Origin: Ulvibacterium sp965248315
GTDB taxonomy: Bacteria > Bacteroidota > Bacteroidia > Flavobacteriales > Flavobacteriaceae
Assembly (NCBI RefSeq): GCF_965248315.1
Contig: NZ_CBDFIX010000002.1
Span: 2,914,001-2,978,000, forward strand
Reading direction: 5' to 3'
Length of the DNA stretch: 64,000 nucleotides
The notes beneath the pieces are model-generated. The model ran no database searches and was not told the origin of the DNA. It saw only the letters and a list, made by a program, of their open reading frames with translations. A program made the translations under genes and the position numbers. Numbering within the stretch: the first letter of the stretch is position 1; each line of letters opens with the position of its first letter. Below are positions 9,221 to 17,698 of this stretch, one piece after another.

Positions 9221-9773
9221 GACTTGGATTTTCTGGGGCGTTGGACCAAAGCAGGTAATTACCGCCTAATTCGATCATTTTCTCCTTCCAAAAGGCTACC
9301 GAGGATTTTTGGATAATGGCACTTTCATATTTGTTCTTGACCACGATCCAAGATTTTGAGGACAGTTCTTGGTCCAATTGAAGGGAAGACCAACCGGAAT
9401 AACCTAAGAAGAATCGGATATCGTTTTCCGAAATAATCTTTTGATTAATAAGACTTATGGTCTTTTCAAAGTCTCCTCCCCAATAAATACCGTCCGAGAT
9501 TTCTATGCTATTATCTATCAAATGAGGTACCTTATGGATGAAGTACAGGTTGTCCTGCTCTACAGGGCCGCCATTATATACCTGGAAAGGAATACTAATT
9601 TCGGTGACCAAGTCATTAATGTGGTATTCTAAAGGCTTGTTCAAAATGAACCCTACCGAACCTTCCTCATTATGTTCCGCTAGGAGTACAACGGAACGAT
9701 TGAACGAAACATCCCCCGTTAATGAAGGCTCCGCAATAAGAAGCTTACCTTTTTTAGGTTTTAGACCTACCAT
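9213..9773 (-). CDS. YqgE/AlgH family protein
   Basis: 186 residues, the normal length for the UPF0301 (YqgE/AlgH) family. Typical features are the N-terminal GKLLIAEPSLTGDVSFNRSVVLLAEHNEEGSVGFILNKPL, the central YNGGPVEQDNLYFIH, and RFFLGYSGWSSLQLDQEL. The biochemical role of the family is not settled; in Pseudomonas the homologue was linked to alginate control, which is not transferable here. No signal peptide or membrane segment. The gene lies leftward and converges with the class IV aminotransferase, an arrangement I know from other flavobacteria. Confidence 0.92.
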   Translation of the reverse strand: MVGLKPKKGKLLIAEPSLTGDVSFNRSVVLLAEHNEEGSVGFILNKPLEYHINDLVTEISIPFQVYNGGPVEQDNLYFIHKVPHLIDNSIEISDGIYWGGDFEKTISLINQKIISENDIRFFLGYSGWSSLQLDQELSSKSWIVVKNKYESAIIQKSSVAFWKEKMIELGGNYLLWSNAPENPSLN

Positions 9774-9832
9774 AGTTTATAGAGTTGTCAATCTAAAATA
9801 AGACAATTCCCATAAATACCAAAAGCTAGGAT

Positions 9833-9870
9833 ACAAAAAGGCATCCTAAACCTATTGGTAAAGGATGCCT
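9833..9870 (-). terminator. Terminator of the HU gene
   Basis: A 9-bp stem, aggcatcct (9839-9847) with aggatgcct (9862-9870), with an inner acc/ggt stem closing a tatt loop. On the minus strand it is followed by TTTTTGTAT. It sits 24 bp after the HU stop codon. Confidence 0.85.
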
Positions 9871-9894
9871 TGATATATTGTGCAATGGTATAAA

Positions 9895-10167
9895 CTAGTT
9901 TACCGCGTTGCCTAAATCGGCACCTGCCTTAAACTTAACAACATTTTTAGCCGCAATTTGGATAGTTTTACCAGTAGAAGGATTTCTTCCTTCCCTTGCA
10001 TTTCTTCTAGATACGGACCAAGATCCGAAACCAACTAGAGAAACTCGGTTTCCACTTTTAAGAGATCCCTCTACATTTCCCAAGAAAGATTCCAATGCCT
10101 TTTTTGCCGCTGCCTTTGTGATGCCAGCATCCGCTGCCATAGCGTCGATTAATTCTGTTTTGTTCAT
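9895..10167 (-). CDS. hup: HU family DNA-binding protein
   Basis: A 90-residue histone-like protein with the complete HU fold: N-terminal helices MNKTELIDAMAADAGITKAAAKKALESF, the core SLVGFGSWSVSRRNAREGRNPSTGKTI including the DNA-binding arm with the GRNP motif and its intercalating proline, and a C-terminal KFKAGADLGNAVN. It bends DNA and compacts the nucleoid as a dimer. It is a single-gene transcription unit with its own promoter and terminator. A perfect inverted repeat lies just downstream of and over the -7 box (separate entry) and may mediate autoregulation. Confidence 0.95.
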   Translation of the reverse strand: MNKTELIDAMAADAGITKAAAKKALESFLGNVEGSLKSGNRVSLVGFGSWSVSRRNAREGRNPSTGKTIQIAAKNVVKFKAGADLGNAVN

Positions 10168-10183
10168 AATGTAATTAAATTAA

Positions 10184-10217
10184 TTGTTGTTAAAATAATT
10201 TTAATACCTAACAACAA
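10184..10217. repeat. Perfect 9-bp inverted repeat at the hup start site
   Basis: ttgttgtta (10184-10192) and taacaacaa (10209-10217) with a 16-bp spacer. The outer arm overlaps the last three bases of the hup -7 box and the inner arm lies in the 5' leader, so it could be an operator or an mRNA hairpin. Confidence 0.6.
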
Positions 10218-10244
10218 ATTTATATGGATTTGCCATGAACACAA
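10215..10244 (-). promoter_or_regulatory. Promoter of hup
   Basis: On the minus strand, TTG (10244-10242), a 19-bp spacer and TAAATTTG (10222-10215). This matches the Bacteroidota -33/-7 pattern and lies 48 bp upstream of the HU start codon. Confidence 0.65.
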
Positions 10245-10345
10245 GTAAAATGGAGGGAAATCCCCGTTTTTGTTGATAACTCGGGATGTTTGTTGATAAA
10301 GTAGGGCAATTTTTACGTTTCTCGCAGCCCAATAACGGCGGGGCT

Positions 10346-11293
10346 TTACGCCATATAGGCCGTTTTGGACAATTTATGGCCGTTTAGGATTTCTTGGGCC
10401 CTCATTTTTCGTTTCCCTGATAATTGCATTTCCAAAAGTTGAACAAAGCCACCTGGAACGGCTACTCGAATTTCCTTTTTGTCAAACAGGATTTGTCCAT
10501 TTTTATGGGCATGATCTTTCCTTTCCATCACAACGGCGTAAATCTTTACCAATACGGTTTCGGTGTCATTGATTAGCATGGTCCATGCCGCCGGGTAAGG
10601 ACTTAACCCACGGATATGGTCATGGATTTCCTGAATAGGGCTATTCCAATTGATACGACATGTCTCCTTATGTATTTTAGGGGCTTTTTTTAGATTTTGA
10701 GAGCTACTTTGTCTGTTTCTTTTTACGGAATGGTCTTCAATCTGTTGGATGGTCCTCAATACCAAATCAGCACCTAAAAGCATCAATTTATCGTGAAGCG
10801 TCCCCGCTGTGTCCGTTTCTTTGATAGCTACTCTCTCTTGAAGTATTATTTCACCCGTATCTATTTTTTCGTCCAAAAAGAACGTAGTGACCCCGGTTTC
10901 CGTCTCCCCATTAATAACGGCCCAATTGATAGGTGCCGCTCCTCTATATTGGGGCAATAAGGAGGCGTGCAGGTTAAAAGTGCCATATTGAGGCATGTTC
11001 CAGACCTCTTTCGGAAGCATACGAAAAGCTACCACTACCTGCAGATTGGCATTCAGTGATCTTAATTCGCTTAAAAAGGATGGGCTTTTTAGATTGGTAG
11101 GTTGCAAAATTCTGATATTTTGCTGTATGGCATATTTTTTTACTGCCGATTCCTGAAGCTTTCTACCACGGCCGGCGGGCCGGTCTGGAGCGGTAATCAC
11201 ACCTACAATAGCATAGCCGCTTTCCACCAATTTGGACAGTGAGGCTACTGCAAAATCAGGGGTTCCCATAAAGACAATTCGCAATTTCTCCAT
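10346..11293 (-). CDS. fmt: Methionyl-tRNA formyltransferase
   Basis: 315 residues, the usual Fmt length. It transfers a formyl group from 10-formyl-THF to Met-tRNAi for translation initiation. The formyltransferase domain carries RIVFMGTPDFAV at the N-terminus, a FNLHASLLPQYRGAAPI segment containing the catalytic Asn/His region, and ETGVTTFFLDEKIDTG with the catalytic Asp. The C-terminal OB-like domain (residues about 205-315) ends with LNGHKLSKTAYMA. recQ lies immediately upstream with one base between its stop and the fmt start, so both are probably co-transcribed with the AAA ATPase gene. Confidence 0.96.
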   Translation of the reverse strand: MEKLRIVFMGTPDFAVASLSKLVESGYAIVGVITAPDRPAGRGRKLQESAVKKYAIQQNIRILQPTNLKSPSFLSELRSLNANLQVVVAFRMLPKEVWNMPQYGTFNLHASLLPQYRGAAPINWAVINGETETGVTTFFLDEKIDTGEIILQERVAIKETDTAGTLHDKLMLLGADLVLRTIQQIEDHSVKRNRQSSSQNLKKAPKIHKETCRINWNSPIQEIHDHIRGLSPYPAAWTMLINDTETVLVKIYAVVMERKDHAHKNGQILFDKKEIRVAVPGGFVQLLEMQLSGKRKMRAQEILNGHKLSKTAYMA

Positions 11294-11294
11294 G

Positions 11295-13190
11295 TTATAT
11301 CAGTTCGTATTCATTTTTGGTATTTATTCGTATTTCTCCATCTTCCAAAAGATTAGCGATGGCTCTTAGGATTCTATCCTCTTCATACGCCAACACTTCT
11401 ATCAATTGCCTTGATGTTCTCTCTTTCTCCCCTAATAAGGTCAATATTTTTTTGGGAAGCGATTCCAAACTTTCGGTATTTTTAAGAGCTTTTTTTAGGC
11501 AAACATCACATATGCCACATTCTTTTGTACTCTTTTCTCCGAAATACGCCAAAAGTTGTTTGTTTCTACATATGGAATCCATGTTGACATAGCGGAGCAT
11601 ATGCTCCATATTTTCTTGCTTAATCCTATTTTGTTCCTTTACATTTTTGGCAAATACGTTTATGGTGATATCATCCTCCCTGGGCACAAGAAATAATACG
11701 TTCAGATCTTGATTGACGGCATTGTAGGTAATAATGCCATCCTTTTCCAATCGACTCAATATTTGGATGACATTTTCTTCGCTTTGGCCTGTTTTTTTGG
11801 ATACAAGATCGGTATTTATTTTTGTATCGAAATCGAAAACTCCGCCATAGGTCCTTAATAGCGTTTGGACAATATCTGCCAGGGTGCGATTTTTCTCTAG
11901 ATATTCAAAAATCTGCTGTTTGTTTGCCAAAAAACGGATGGTACTTGTCTTAAAAAAGGATTCAGAGAGGGATATTGCGGAGTTTAAATCCAGGATACGG
12001 AACGCGTTATAGGTAAGCCTGGTATTCAACTGATATGTAGCGCAAAATGTATTGAAGTTCAATGGATAGGCCTCGTTGCTTCCACCACCATAAGGTATTT
12101 GGAGGTAGTTGTTGAGCCGGTTATATACCTTTTTTAAGAATGATACATCCGGTAAGACACTTAAAAACTGATTCCTTGCTTGTTTTTCATCTGTTTTATT
12201 GGTAATAAGAACAGCTTTTGCTGTTTTGCCATCCCTGCCGGCTCTACCAGCTTCTTGAAAATAGTTCTCCAAACAATCCGGAATTTGGTAATGTACCACG
12301 AGTTCTACATCCGGTTTGTCTATGCCCATCCCAAAGGCATTGGTGGCAACGATTGTTTTCACTTGGTTAGTAAGCCATAAATTCAGTTTCCTCTCCTTTT
12401 CCGTATTGGAAATCCCACCATGAAAAAAGGTGGCGCCAATAGCATTCGCGTTCAAATAATTGGACAATTCCTCTGTTAGGCGGCGGGTACGGACATAGAC
12501 GATACTGCTGTTTTTAGCTTTGGAACAAAGCTGTTTGAGCCTGTAAAGTTTATCCTCTTCCCAAATTACGGTAAAGGCAATATTGTTCCTGGCAAACGAG
12601 TCCTTAAATACCGAATGTTTTTTGAACTGTAAATTTTCAGTGATATCCAGAGCTACCTTTTCCGTTGCAGTGGCAGTAAGCGCCAAAAATGGAACGTTTG
12701 GATGTAGCTCCCTTAACTTTGAGCCTTCGAGATAAGCCGGTCTAAAATCGTGCCCCCATTGTGAGATGCAATGCGCCTCGTCTATAGCAATTAGGTTTAC
12801 GTTCATCCGCTGTATCCTTTCCAGTACCATTTCCTGTTTTAAGCGCTCTGGGGAGAGATATAGGAACTTATAATTGCCGTAAATACAGTTATCCAGTAGA
12901 TTGCTTACCTCCTCAAATTGGATTCCTCCGGTAAGCGCCATAGCCTTGATGCCTTTTTTTTTAAGACTATCAACCTGATTTTTCATCAATGCTATCAGTG
13001 GGGAAACAACAATACAGATGCCTTCCCTGGCCATGGCCGGCACCTGAAAACATATGGATTTTCCTCCGCCTGTGGGCAAAAGTGCAAGTACATCCTCGCC
13101 ATTTAGGACACCTTCAATGATATTTTTTTGGGAGCCCCTGAATTCTGAAAACCCCCAATACTGCTCTAGAAGCTCACTTGGACTTTCCAT
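11295..13190 (-). CDS. recQ: RecQ-type ATP-dependent DNA helicase
   Basis: 631 residues. Superfamily 2 helicase motifs are intact: Walker A LPTGGGKSICFQVP, DEAH-type IDEAHCISQWGHDFRPAYL (the RecQ aromatic-rich loop lies within it), motif III LALTATAT, and motif VI QEAGRAGRDG. The zinc-binding region is present (ICRNKQLLAYFGE then CGICDVC). The C-terminus resembles a winged-helix region, and no HRDC domain is apparent, so this is the shorter Bacteroidota type. It unwinds recombination and replication intermediates 3'-5'. The start overlaps the stop of the upstream AAA ATPase gene by one base (TAATG), indicating translational coupling. Confidence 0.95.
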   Translation of the reverse strand: MESPSELLEQYWGFSEFRGSQKNIIEGVLNGEDVLALLPTGGGKSICFQVPAMAREGICIVVSPLIALMKNQVDSLKKKGIKAMALTGGIQFEEVSNLLDNCIYGNYKFLYLSPERLKQEMVLERIQRMNVNLIAIDEAHCISQWGHDFRPAYLEGSKLRELHPNVPFLALTATATEKVALDITENLQFKKHSVFKDSFARNNIAFTVIWEEDKLYRLKQLCSKAKNSSIVYVRTRRLTEELSNYLNANAIGATFFHGGISNTEKERKLNLWLTNQVKTIVATNAFGMGIDKPDVELVVHYQIPDCLENYFQEAGRAGRDGKTAKAVLITNKTDEKQARNQFLSVLPDVSFLKKVYNRLNNYLQIPYGGGSNEAYPLNFNTFCATYQLNTRLTYNAFRILDLNSAISLSESFFKTSTIRFLANKQQIFEYLEKNRTLADIVQTLLRTYGGVFDFDTKINTDLVSKKTGQSEENVIQILSRLEKDGIITYNAVNQDLNVLFLVPREDDITINVFAKNVKEQNRIKQENMEHMLRYVNMDSICRNKQLLAYFGEKSTKECGICDVCLKKALKNTESLESLPKKILTLLGEKERTSRQLIEVLAYEEDRILRAIANLLEDGEIRINTKNEYELI

Positions 13191-13753
13191 TACCCAAGAT
13201 TTAGTAGATTCAATACATGGTTCTTTCTTTCTTCCACCGGAACCTTGGGGACAACATGTAGATTATACCCAAAGTGTTGGTAAGTGCTCGTTAAGCATTT
13301 ATGTATACGTAGGGATTCCTCATAGCTCTCAAATCGTGCGCTGTCCACCATATGGATTTCGGGCCAGGGGGGCATCATCAACACCATGTCATAACGAAAC
13401 TTGTGGCAGGCCTTTGTGAAGGTATTGTCATACTTCTGTCCAAAGCAGTCCATATAGGCCAGTACATCTGGAATACCTCTATCAAAAAAAACGACATCCT
13501 GATCGACCCCCTCAACAGATTGATATTGAGCAATTCGCTGCTGTAGCAATTTCGTATTAAATTGGATAGGATCTTGCACGGAAACGATAGGATTTATAGT
13601 GAAGGATTCCAGTCCGGCTTGTTCCTTTTCCTCGAGGGTCATGTTTCTGATCACTTCATGGAGACATGTGAGCCCCATTTTTTCCAAGCTTTGGATTACC
13701 GAGGTCTTTCCGGTACTTGGCCCACCGGTAATTACAATTTTTTTTGGATTCAA
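13190..13753 (-). CDS. AAA_28-like ATPase/kinase-fold protein
   Basis: 187 residues with an N-terminal P-loop, ITGGPSTGKTSVI (residues about 7-19), and a Walker B-like VVFFDRGIPDVLAY. This combination is typical of the AAA_28/NadR-kinase-like family of small P-loop proteins of unknown substrate. MMPPWPEIHMVDSARFES resembles the lid region of that family. No signal peptide. First gene of the leftward ATPase-recQ-fmt operon; a TACTTTTG box lies upstream at 13775-13782 on the minus strand. The function is not known; a phosphotransferase or nucleotide-dependent regulator is plausible. Confidence 0.8.
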   Translation of the reverse strand: MNPKKIVITGGPSTGKTSVIQSLEKMGLTCLHEVIRNMTLEEKEQAGLESFTINPIVSVQDPIQFNTKLLQQRIAQYQSVEGVDQDVVFFDRGIPDVLAYMDCFGQKYDNTFTKACHKFRYDMVLMMPPWPEIHMVDSARFESYEESLRIHKCLTSTYQHFGYNLHVVPKVPVEERKNHVLNLLNLG

Positions 13754-13774
13754 TAGTTATGTATATGATAGCTA

Positions 13775-13782
13775 CAAAAGTA
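13775..13782 (-). promoter_or_regulatory. -7 element for the ATPase-recQ-fmt operon
   Basis: TACTTTTG on the minus strand matches TAnnTTTG, 21 bp before the ATG at 13753. No TTG is seen at the expected -33 distance. Confidence 0.45.
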
Positions 13783-13822
13783 ATCAATAGACGTTAGGTT
13801 AAGAAATCTGTTGACGAAGCAT

Positions 13823-13830
13823 TATCTTTG
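13823..13830 (+). promoter_or_regulatory. -7 element for the DUF493 gene
   Basis: TATCTTTG matches TAnnTTTG exactly, 13 bp before the ATG at 13844. The -33 region is not convincing. Confidence 0.45.
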
Positions 13831-13843
13831 TAAAAACACCTTT

Positions 13844-14131
13844 ATGAATACTAAGAAATCAGATGAGTTTTACAGTCGTTTAAGGGAACAGCTTCAGGAA
13901 AGTACTAGCTGGCCCTCCAACTACTTGTACAAATTTATAGTCCCTACTGATACCGAGAAGATAAATAGGATACATGGCATTTTTGACAATACCGGGGCGG
14001 TAATTGAATCCAAGAAATCGAAAAAGGGAAAATATACCAGTATATCCATAACTGTAAACCGGAAAAATCCGGATGAGGTTATCCAAAAATATAAGGAAGT
14101 GGGTGACGTGGAGGGCGTAATTTCCCTTTAA
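13844..14131 (+). CDS. DUF493 family protein
   Basis: 95 residues from the ATG at 13844 (MNTKKSDEFYSRLREQL). An in-frame TTG at 13811 lies upstream of the -7 box and is unlikely to be used. The sequence WPSNYLYKFIVP...SKKGKYTSISITV matches the DUF493 (YbeD-like) ferredoxin-fold family, small proteins that resemble the regulatory domain of amino acid metabolism enzymes. The exact role is unknown. Divergent from the ATPase-recQ-fmt operon. Confidence 0.85.
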   Translation: MNTKKSDEFYSRLREQLQESTSWPSNYLYKFIVPTDTEKINRIHGIFDNTGAVIESKKSKKGKYTSISITVNRKNPDEVIQKYKEVGDVEGVISL

Positions 14132-14215
14132 GGCGCGTATTAGGGATATTTTTGTTACTTTGCAAAGATTCCAGTAGAACTACTCCTAATTAATTTTTAA
14201 GCTAAAACTTTTAAT

Positions 14216-14860
14216 TTGAATCAAGTAGAGAATTTAGAATACAACACAGAACGTCCTAAGTTGATCATACCGGAATATGGCCGTCATTTCCAAAAGATGG
14301 TGGACCATGCGGTCTCCATTGCCGATGATTCCGAAAGAAACCGAGTGGCCAAGGCCATAATAAGTGTTATGGGAAATTTGCAGCCACACTTAAGGGACGT
14401 CCCAGATTTTCAACATAAACTTTGGGATCAGTTGTTTATCATGTCCGACTTTAAACTTGATGTAGAGTCACCTTTTCCCATTACTTCCAAAGAGGTACTG
14501 CAACAAAGGCCAGAACCTTTGGAGTATCCCCAAAATCACCCCAAATACCGTTTCTATGGCAACAACATCAAAAGAATGATCGATGTGGCCGTAAAATGGG
14601 AGAAAGGCGATATGCGGGATGGTCTGGAATATGCCATTGCCAACCACATGAAAAAGTGCTACTTAAATTGGAACAAGGATACCGTAGACGATAAGGTAAT
14701 ATTCAAACACCTGCACGAACTAAGCGACGGCCAGATAAACTTGGTGGATGAGAATCTTACGGAAAGTGGGCAATTTCTCAAAAATAGAATCTCCAAAACA
14801 GGGCGAAGCGGTTCCAATAAGAAAAACCAAAGAAACAATCGCGGTAAAAAGCGATACTAA
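14216..14860 (+). CDS. DUF4290 domain-containing protein
   Basis: 214 residues starting at a TTG at 14216. The family N-terminus (LEYNTERPKLIIPEYGRHFQKMV) begins within ten codons of it, which supports that start. Further family segments are YFRFYGNNIKRMI-like YRFYGNNIKRMIDVA and YAIANHMKKCYLNWNKD. DUF4290 is a Bacteroidota-restricted, mostly helical family without assigned function. The C-terminus is basic and low-complexity (KTGRSGSNKKNQRNNRGKKRY), suggesting nucleic acid or ribosome contact. It sits 15 bp upstream of murA on the same strand, the usual order in flavobacteria. Confidence 0.9.
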   Translation: MNQVENLEYNTERPKLIIPEYGRHFQKMVDHAVSIADDSERNRVAKAIISVMGNLQPHLRDVPDFQHKLWDQLFIMSDFKLDVESPFPITSKEVLQQRPEPLEYPQNHPKYRFYGNNIKRMIDVAVKWEKGDMRDGLEYAIANHMKKCYLNWNKDTVDDKVIFKHLHELSDGQINLVDENLTESGQFLKNRISKTGRSGSNKKNQRNNRGKKRY

Positions 14861-14875
14861 CATTCCTAATCCTAA

Positions 14876-16183
14876 ATGGGAACATTCAAAATTGAAGGCG
14901 GCCACCAACTCTCCGGTGAGATTACGCCCCAAGGGGCCAAGAACGAGGCCCTCCAAATTCTTTGTGCCGTTCTTTTGACACCGGAAAAAGTTACCATCCA
15001 CAATATTCCGGATATCGTTGATGTCAATAAGTTGATATTGTTATTGGAGGATTTAGGTGTAAAGATCCAAAAGAAGGGAAAAGGCTCATATACTTTTAAG
15101 GCGGATGATGTGAATTTGGATTATCTGCAGTCTGATGATTTTAAGAAGGACGGTAGGGGACTACGGGGATCTATAATGTTAGTAGGGCCATTGTTGGCTC
15201 GTTTTGGAAAGGGATATATTCCCAAACCGGGAGGCGATAAGATAGGTCGAAGAAGGTTGGATACCCATTTTGAGGGTTTCATTAACCTGGGCGCCGAGTT
15301 CCGGTACAATAAGGAAGAACACTTTTATGGTGTAGAGGCCAAAAGGCTAAAGGGTACCTATATGCTCTTGGACGAGGCTTCCGTAACCGGAACGGCCAAC
15401 ATTGTAATGGCAGCTGTTCTAGCCGAGGGCGAGACTACCATATACAATGCCGCATGCGAACCTTACCTACAGCAACTTTGTAAAATGTTGAATCGTATGG
15501 GGGCCAAGATTTCCGGTATTGGATCCAATATGTTGACCATCCAGGGGGTAGATCGACTAGTGGGTACCGAACACACTATGCTTCCCGATATGATAGAGAT
15601 CGGTAGCTGGATCGGTCTTGCAGCCATGACCAAAAGTGAATTGACTATAAAGAATGTCAGTTGGAAGGACCTGGGACTTATTCCCTCAGTTTTTGGGAAA
15701 TTAGGTATCCAAATTGAACGTAGGGACGATGATATTTTTATTCCTAAACACAAGGATGGATATAAAATACAGAACTTCATAGACGGCTCTATACTGACCA
15801 TTGCCGATGCTCCTTGGCCAGGGCTTACCCCTGATTTATTGAGTATAATTCTTGTAGTTTCCACTCAGGCCAAGGGAGAAGTACTTATACATCAAAAGAT
15901 GTTCGAAAGCCGTTTGTTCTTTGTGGATAAATTAATAGATATGGGAGCTAAAATTATTCTTTGTGACCCCCATAGAGCTACAGTTATTGGTCATGATTTT
16001 AAATCTACCTTAAAGGCCACAACCATGGTTTCCCCGGATATTAGGGCAGGTGTTTCCTTATTGATCGCGGCGTTATCGGCAAAGGGTACCTCCACCATTC
16101 ATAATATTGAACAGATTGATAGGGGGTATGAGGATATTGACACAAGACTCAGGGCTATCGGAGCTAAAATAGTACGAGTCTAG
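14876..16183 (+). CDS. murA: UDP-N-acetylglucosamine 1-carboxyvinyltransferase MurA
   Basis: 435 residues, full length. MurA transfers enolpyruvate from PEP to UDP-GlcNAc, the first committed step of peptidoglycan synthesis, in the cytoplasm. The N-terminal KN motif (GAKNEALQIL, around residue 22) and the two-domain inside-out barrel pattern (repeated DIGSW-like, SILTIADAPWPGLTPDLLS) are present. The active-site loop reads PKPGGDKIGRRRLDTH: residue 121 (codon 15236-15238) is Asp where E. coli has Cys115, the residue alkylated by fosfomycin. That Asp form is known from naturally fosfomycin-insensitive MurA enzymes. Probably co-transcribed with DUF4290. Confidence 0.97.
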   Translation: MGTFKIEGGHQLSGEITPQGAKNEALQILCAVLLTPEKVTIHNIPDIVDVNKLILLLEDLGVKIQKKGKGSYTFKADDVNLDYLQSDDFKKDGRGLRGSIMLVGPLLARFGKGYIPKPGGDKIGRRRLDTHFEGFINLGAEFRYNKEEHFYGVEAKRLKGTYMLLDEASVTGTANIVMAAVLAEGETTIYNAACEPYLQQLCKMLNRMGAKISGIGSNMLTIQGVDRLVGTEHTMLPDMIEIGSWIGLAAMTKSELTIKNVSWKDLGLIPSVFGKLGIQIERRDDDIFIPKHKDGYKIQNFIDGSILTIADAPWPGLTPDLLSIILVVSTQAKGEVLIHQKMFESRLFFVDKLIDMGAKIILCDPHRATVIGHDFKSTLKATTMVSPDIRAGVSLLIAALSAKGTSTIHNIEQIDRGYEDIDTRLRAIGAKIVRV

Positions 16184-16216
16184 TTCTTGCGCTCAATCAG
16201 TAATTTTATGGATTGA

Positions 16217-17215
16217 TTATTTTTCTACCAAAGACCCATCAGGATATTTGGCAAACCTTCCTTTTTCCTTAGGGTGAACGTTATCGGGATAGGGCCATGG
16301 CCAACCTCCGAACTGGGTGATACGATATTCTTGCATCGCTTTTTGAATTTCTTCTTCGGTATTCATTACAAAAGGTCCATATTGAACTACGGGCTCGTCC
16401 AATGGTTTGCCCTGCAACATCAATAACGATGCATCTTTTCTTCCGTTTTGGATAATTGTATCATGAGAAGCGTCCAACTCCATTCCAAAATTTCGCTGAA
16501 TCGTATGAGCCCCGATTTGGATTTCCGAACCCTCATAAAAATATAAAGTTCTGTTTATGGGAGCATCTGTTTTTGGGATGCTAAAGGAGGTATTGGCATT
16601 TAAATGGATGTTCCAAATAGCAACCTCGTTTTCAGCATTTGCCGCCCATGAATCCGGTGCGGGTTTAGGTGCCGTAACATCCTCATAAAGGCCAGCAATT
16701 ATTTTTACCGTACCCCCTTCAAAATTAATAGTCGGAATGTCCTCATGCCATAGCATTTTAAAATGGGGATCCACAAATTTGCTTGTTTTGGGCAGGTTTA
16801 GCCAAATCTGAAAAAGCTCCAAGAGATTTTCCTTTTCCGTCTGCAACAAAGGAAACATTTCTGAGTGTTGTACACCTCTGCCAGCGGTCATCCACTGCAC
16901 ATCCCCTTCACCAAAACGACCGGCAGCACCTAATGAATCGGAATGGTCACAATACCCTTTGTTCACTATGGTAATGGTTTCAAAACCTCTATGGGGGTGA
17001 GAGGGAAATCCAGGAATAGTTTGCCCATGATACATGCGCCAACCGTCTTTTATGGTGAAGTCGTTCCCCAAATTCCTACCTTCCAAAGTGGCGGCCGGGG
17101 ACATGTCTTCCTTGCCTTTGGGATAATGGTCCAAATGATACACACAGAACAAAAAAGGATCTTGGGTCTGCCAGGGAAAACCCAAGGGGAAACTATTTTT
17201 AATAGGACTTTTCAT
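16217..17215 (-). CDS. Pirin family protein
   Basis: 332 residues, a bicupin. The N-terminal pirin cupin carries the metal-site pattern HPHRGFETITIV, then HSDSLG and WMTAGRGVQHSEM, giving the three His and one Glu of the family. The C-terminal cupin region (GLYEDVTAPKP, LYFYEGSEIQIGAHTI, VQYGPFVMNTEEEIQKAM) is complete. Pirins bind iron; some have quercetinase activity, others act as transcription cofactors. The sequence does not decide between these. The gene stands alone, converging with murA. Confidence 0.92.
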   Translation of the reverse strand: MKSPIKNSFPLGFPWQTQDPFLFCVYHLDHYPKGKEDMSPAATLEGRNLGNDFTIKDGWRMYHGQTIPGFPSHPHRGFETITIVNKGYCDHSDSLGAAGRFGEGDVQWMTAGRGVQHSEMFPLLQTEKENLLELFQIWLNLPKTSKFVDPHFKMLWHEDIPTINFEGGTVKIIAGLYEDVTAPKPAPDSWAANAENEVAIWNIHLNANTSFSIPKTDAPINRTLYFYEGSEIQIGAHTIQRNFGMELDASHDTIIQNGRKDASLLMLQGKPLDEPVVQYGPFVMNTEEEIQKAMQEYRITQFGGWPWPYPDNVHPKEKGRFAKYPDGSLVEK

Positions 17216-17301
17216 GAATCGCAGTTTTTGGAATTTAATCTATTAAGATTTTGAGATATTATATGTAGATATAATAATTGTCTTTAAAGATATTTGATAG
17301 T

Positions 17302-17676
17302 CTATGTTCTTTTCGGGTTCGCTTTTTTTGCTGAGATTTCGGTACTAGGGGCTGTTGGGATTTTGGTGCCTGAGCTTGTCGAAGGCACCCCGTATTGGGT
17401 ATAGTTTCTAGATAACCTTGGTAGCTGGTTATGTTTACCATCTATTAGCGCTTCTTTCTTTTTTCTACTCCAACCTTGAATTTGTTTTTCACGTTGAAAG
17501 GCTTCATCAATTCTATTGAAGATTTCCACATATACAAGATTTATCGGTACTCTTTTTTTGGTATGATTCGCTCCCTTTCCATTTTGGTGTTGCCGTATTC
17601 GGAGTTCAAGGTCTTTAGTACTTCCGGTATAATAACTCCCATCGGAACATTCCAAAATATAGGTATAGCCTTTCAT
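17302..17676 (-). CDS. GIY-YIG nuclease family protein with REP-derived tail
   Basis: 124 residues. Residues 1-85 form a UvrC-like GIY-YIG domain: YTYILECSDGSYYTGSTKDLELRIRQHQNG with Tyr pairs and the conserved Arg, then a WSRKKKEALI segment. The last ~35 residues (VPSTSSGTKIP...) are not part of the fold; they are translated from a REP-like hairpin (17365-17389) and adjacent sequence. A second, inverted copy lies upstream of the gene at 17699-17721. Small GIY-YIG genes of this type are common in flavobacteria and may be mobile or linked to the repeat. Cellular role unknown. Confidence 0.88.
   Translation of the reverse strand: MKGYTYILECSDGSYYTGSTKDLELRIRQHQNGKGANHTKKRVPINLVYVEIFNRIDEAFQREKQIQGWSRKKKEALIDGKHNQLPRLSRNYTQYGVPSTSSGTKIPTAPSTEISAKKANPKRT
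17365..17389 (-). repeat. REP-like hairpin, copy 1 (inside the GIY-YIG 3' end)
   Basis: ggtgcct and aggcacc form a 7-bp stem around an 11-base loop (gagcttgtcga). The reverse complement matches copy 2 at 17699-17721 nearly base for base. Confidence 0.8.
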
Positions 17677-17698
17677 GGTCCTAATTTATGAGTGATAC

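Noticed and set aside
17259..17441. A 60-codon minus-strand frame overlapping the GIY-YIG 3' end
   Set aside because: It is an alternate frame of the GIY-YIG tail and REP hairpin; no protein features.
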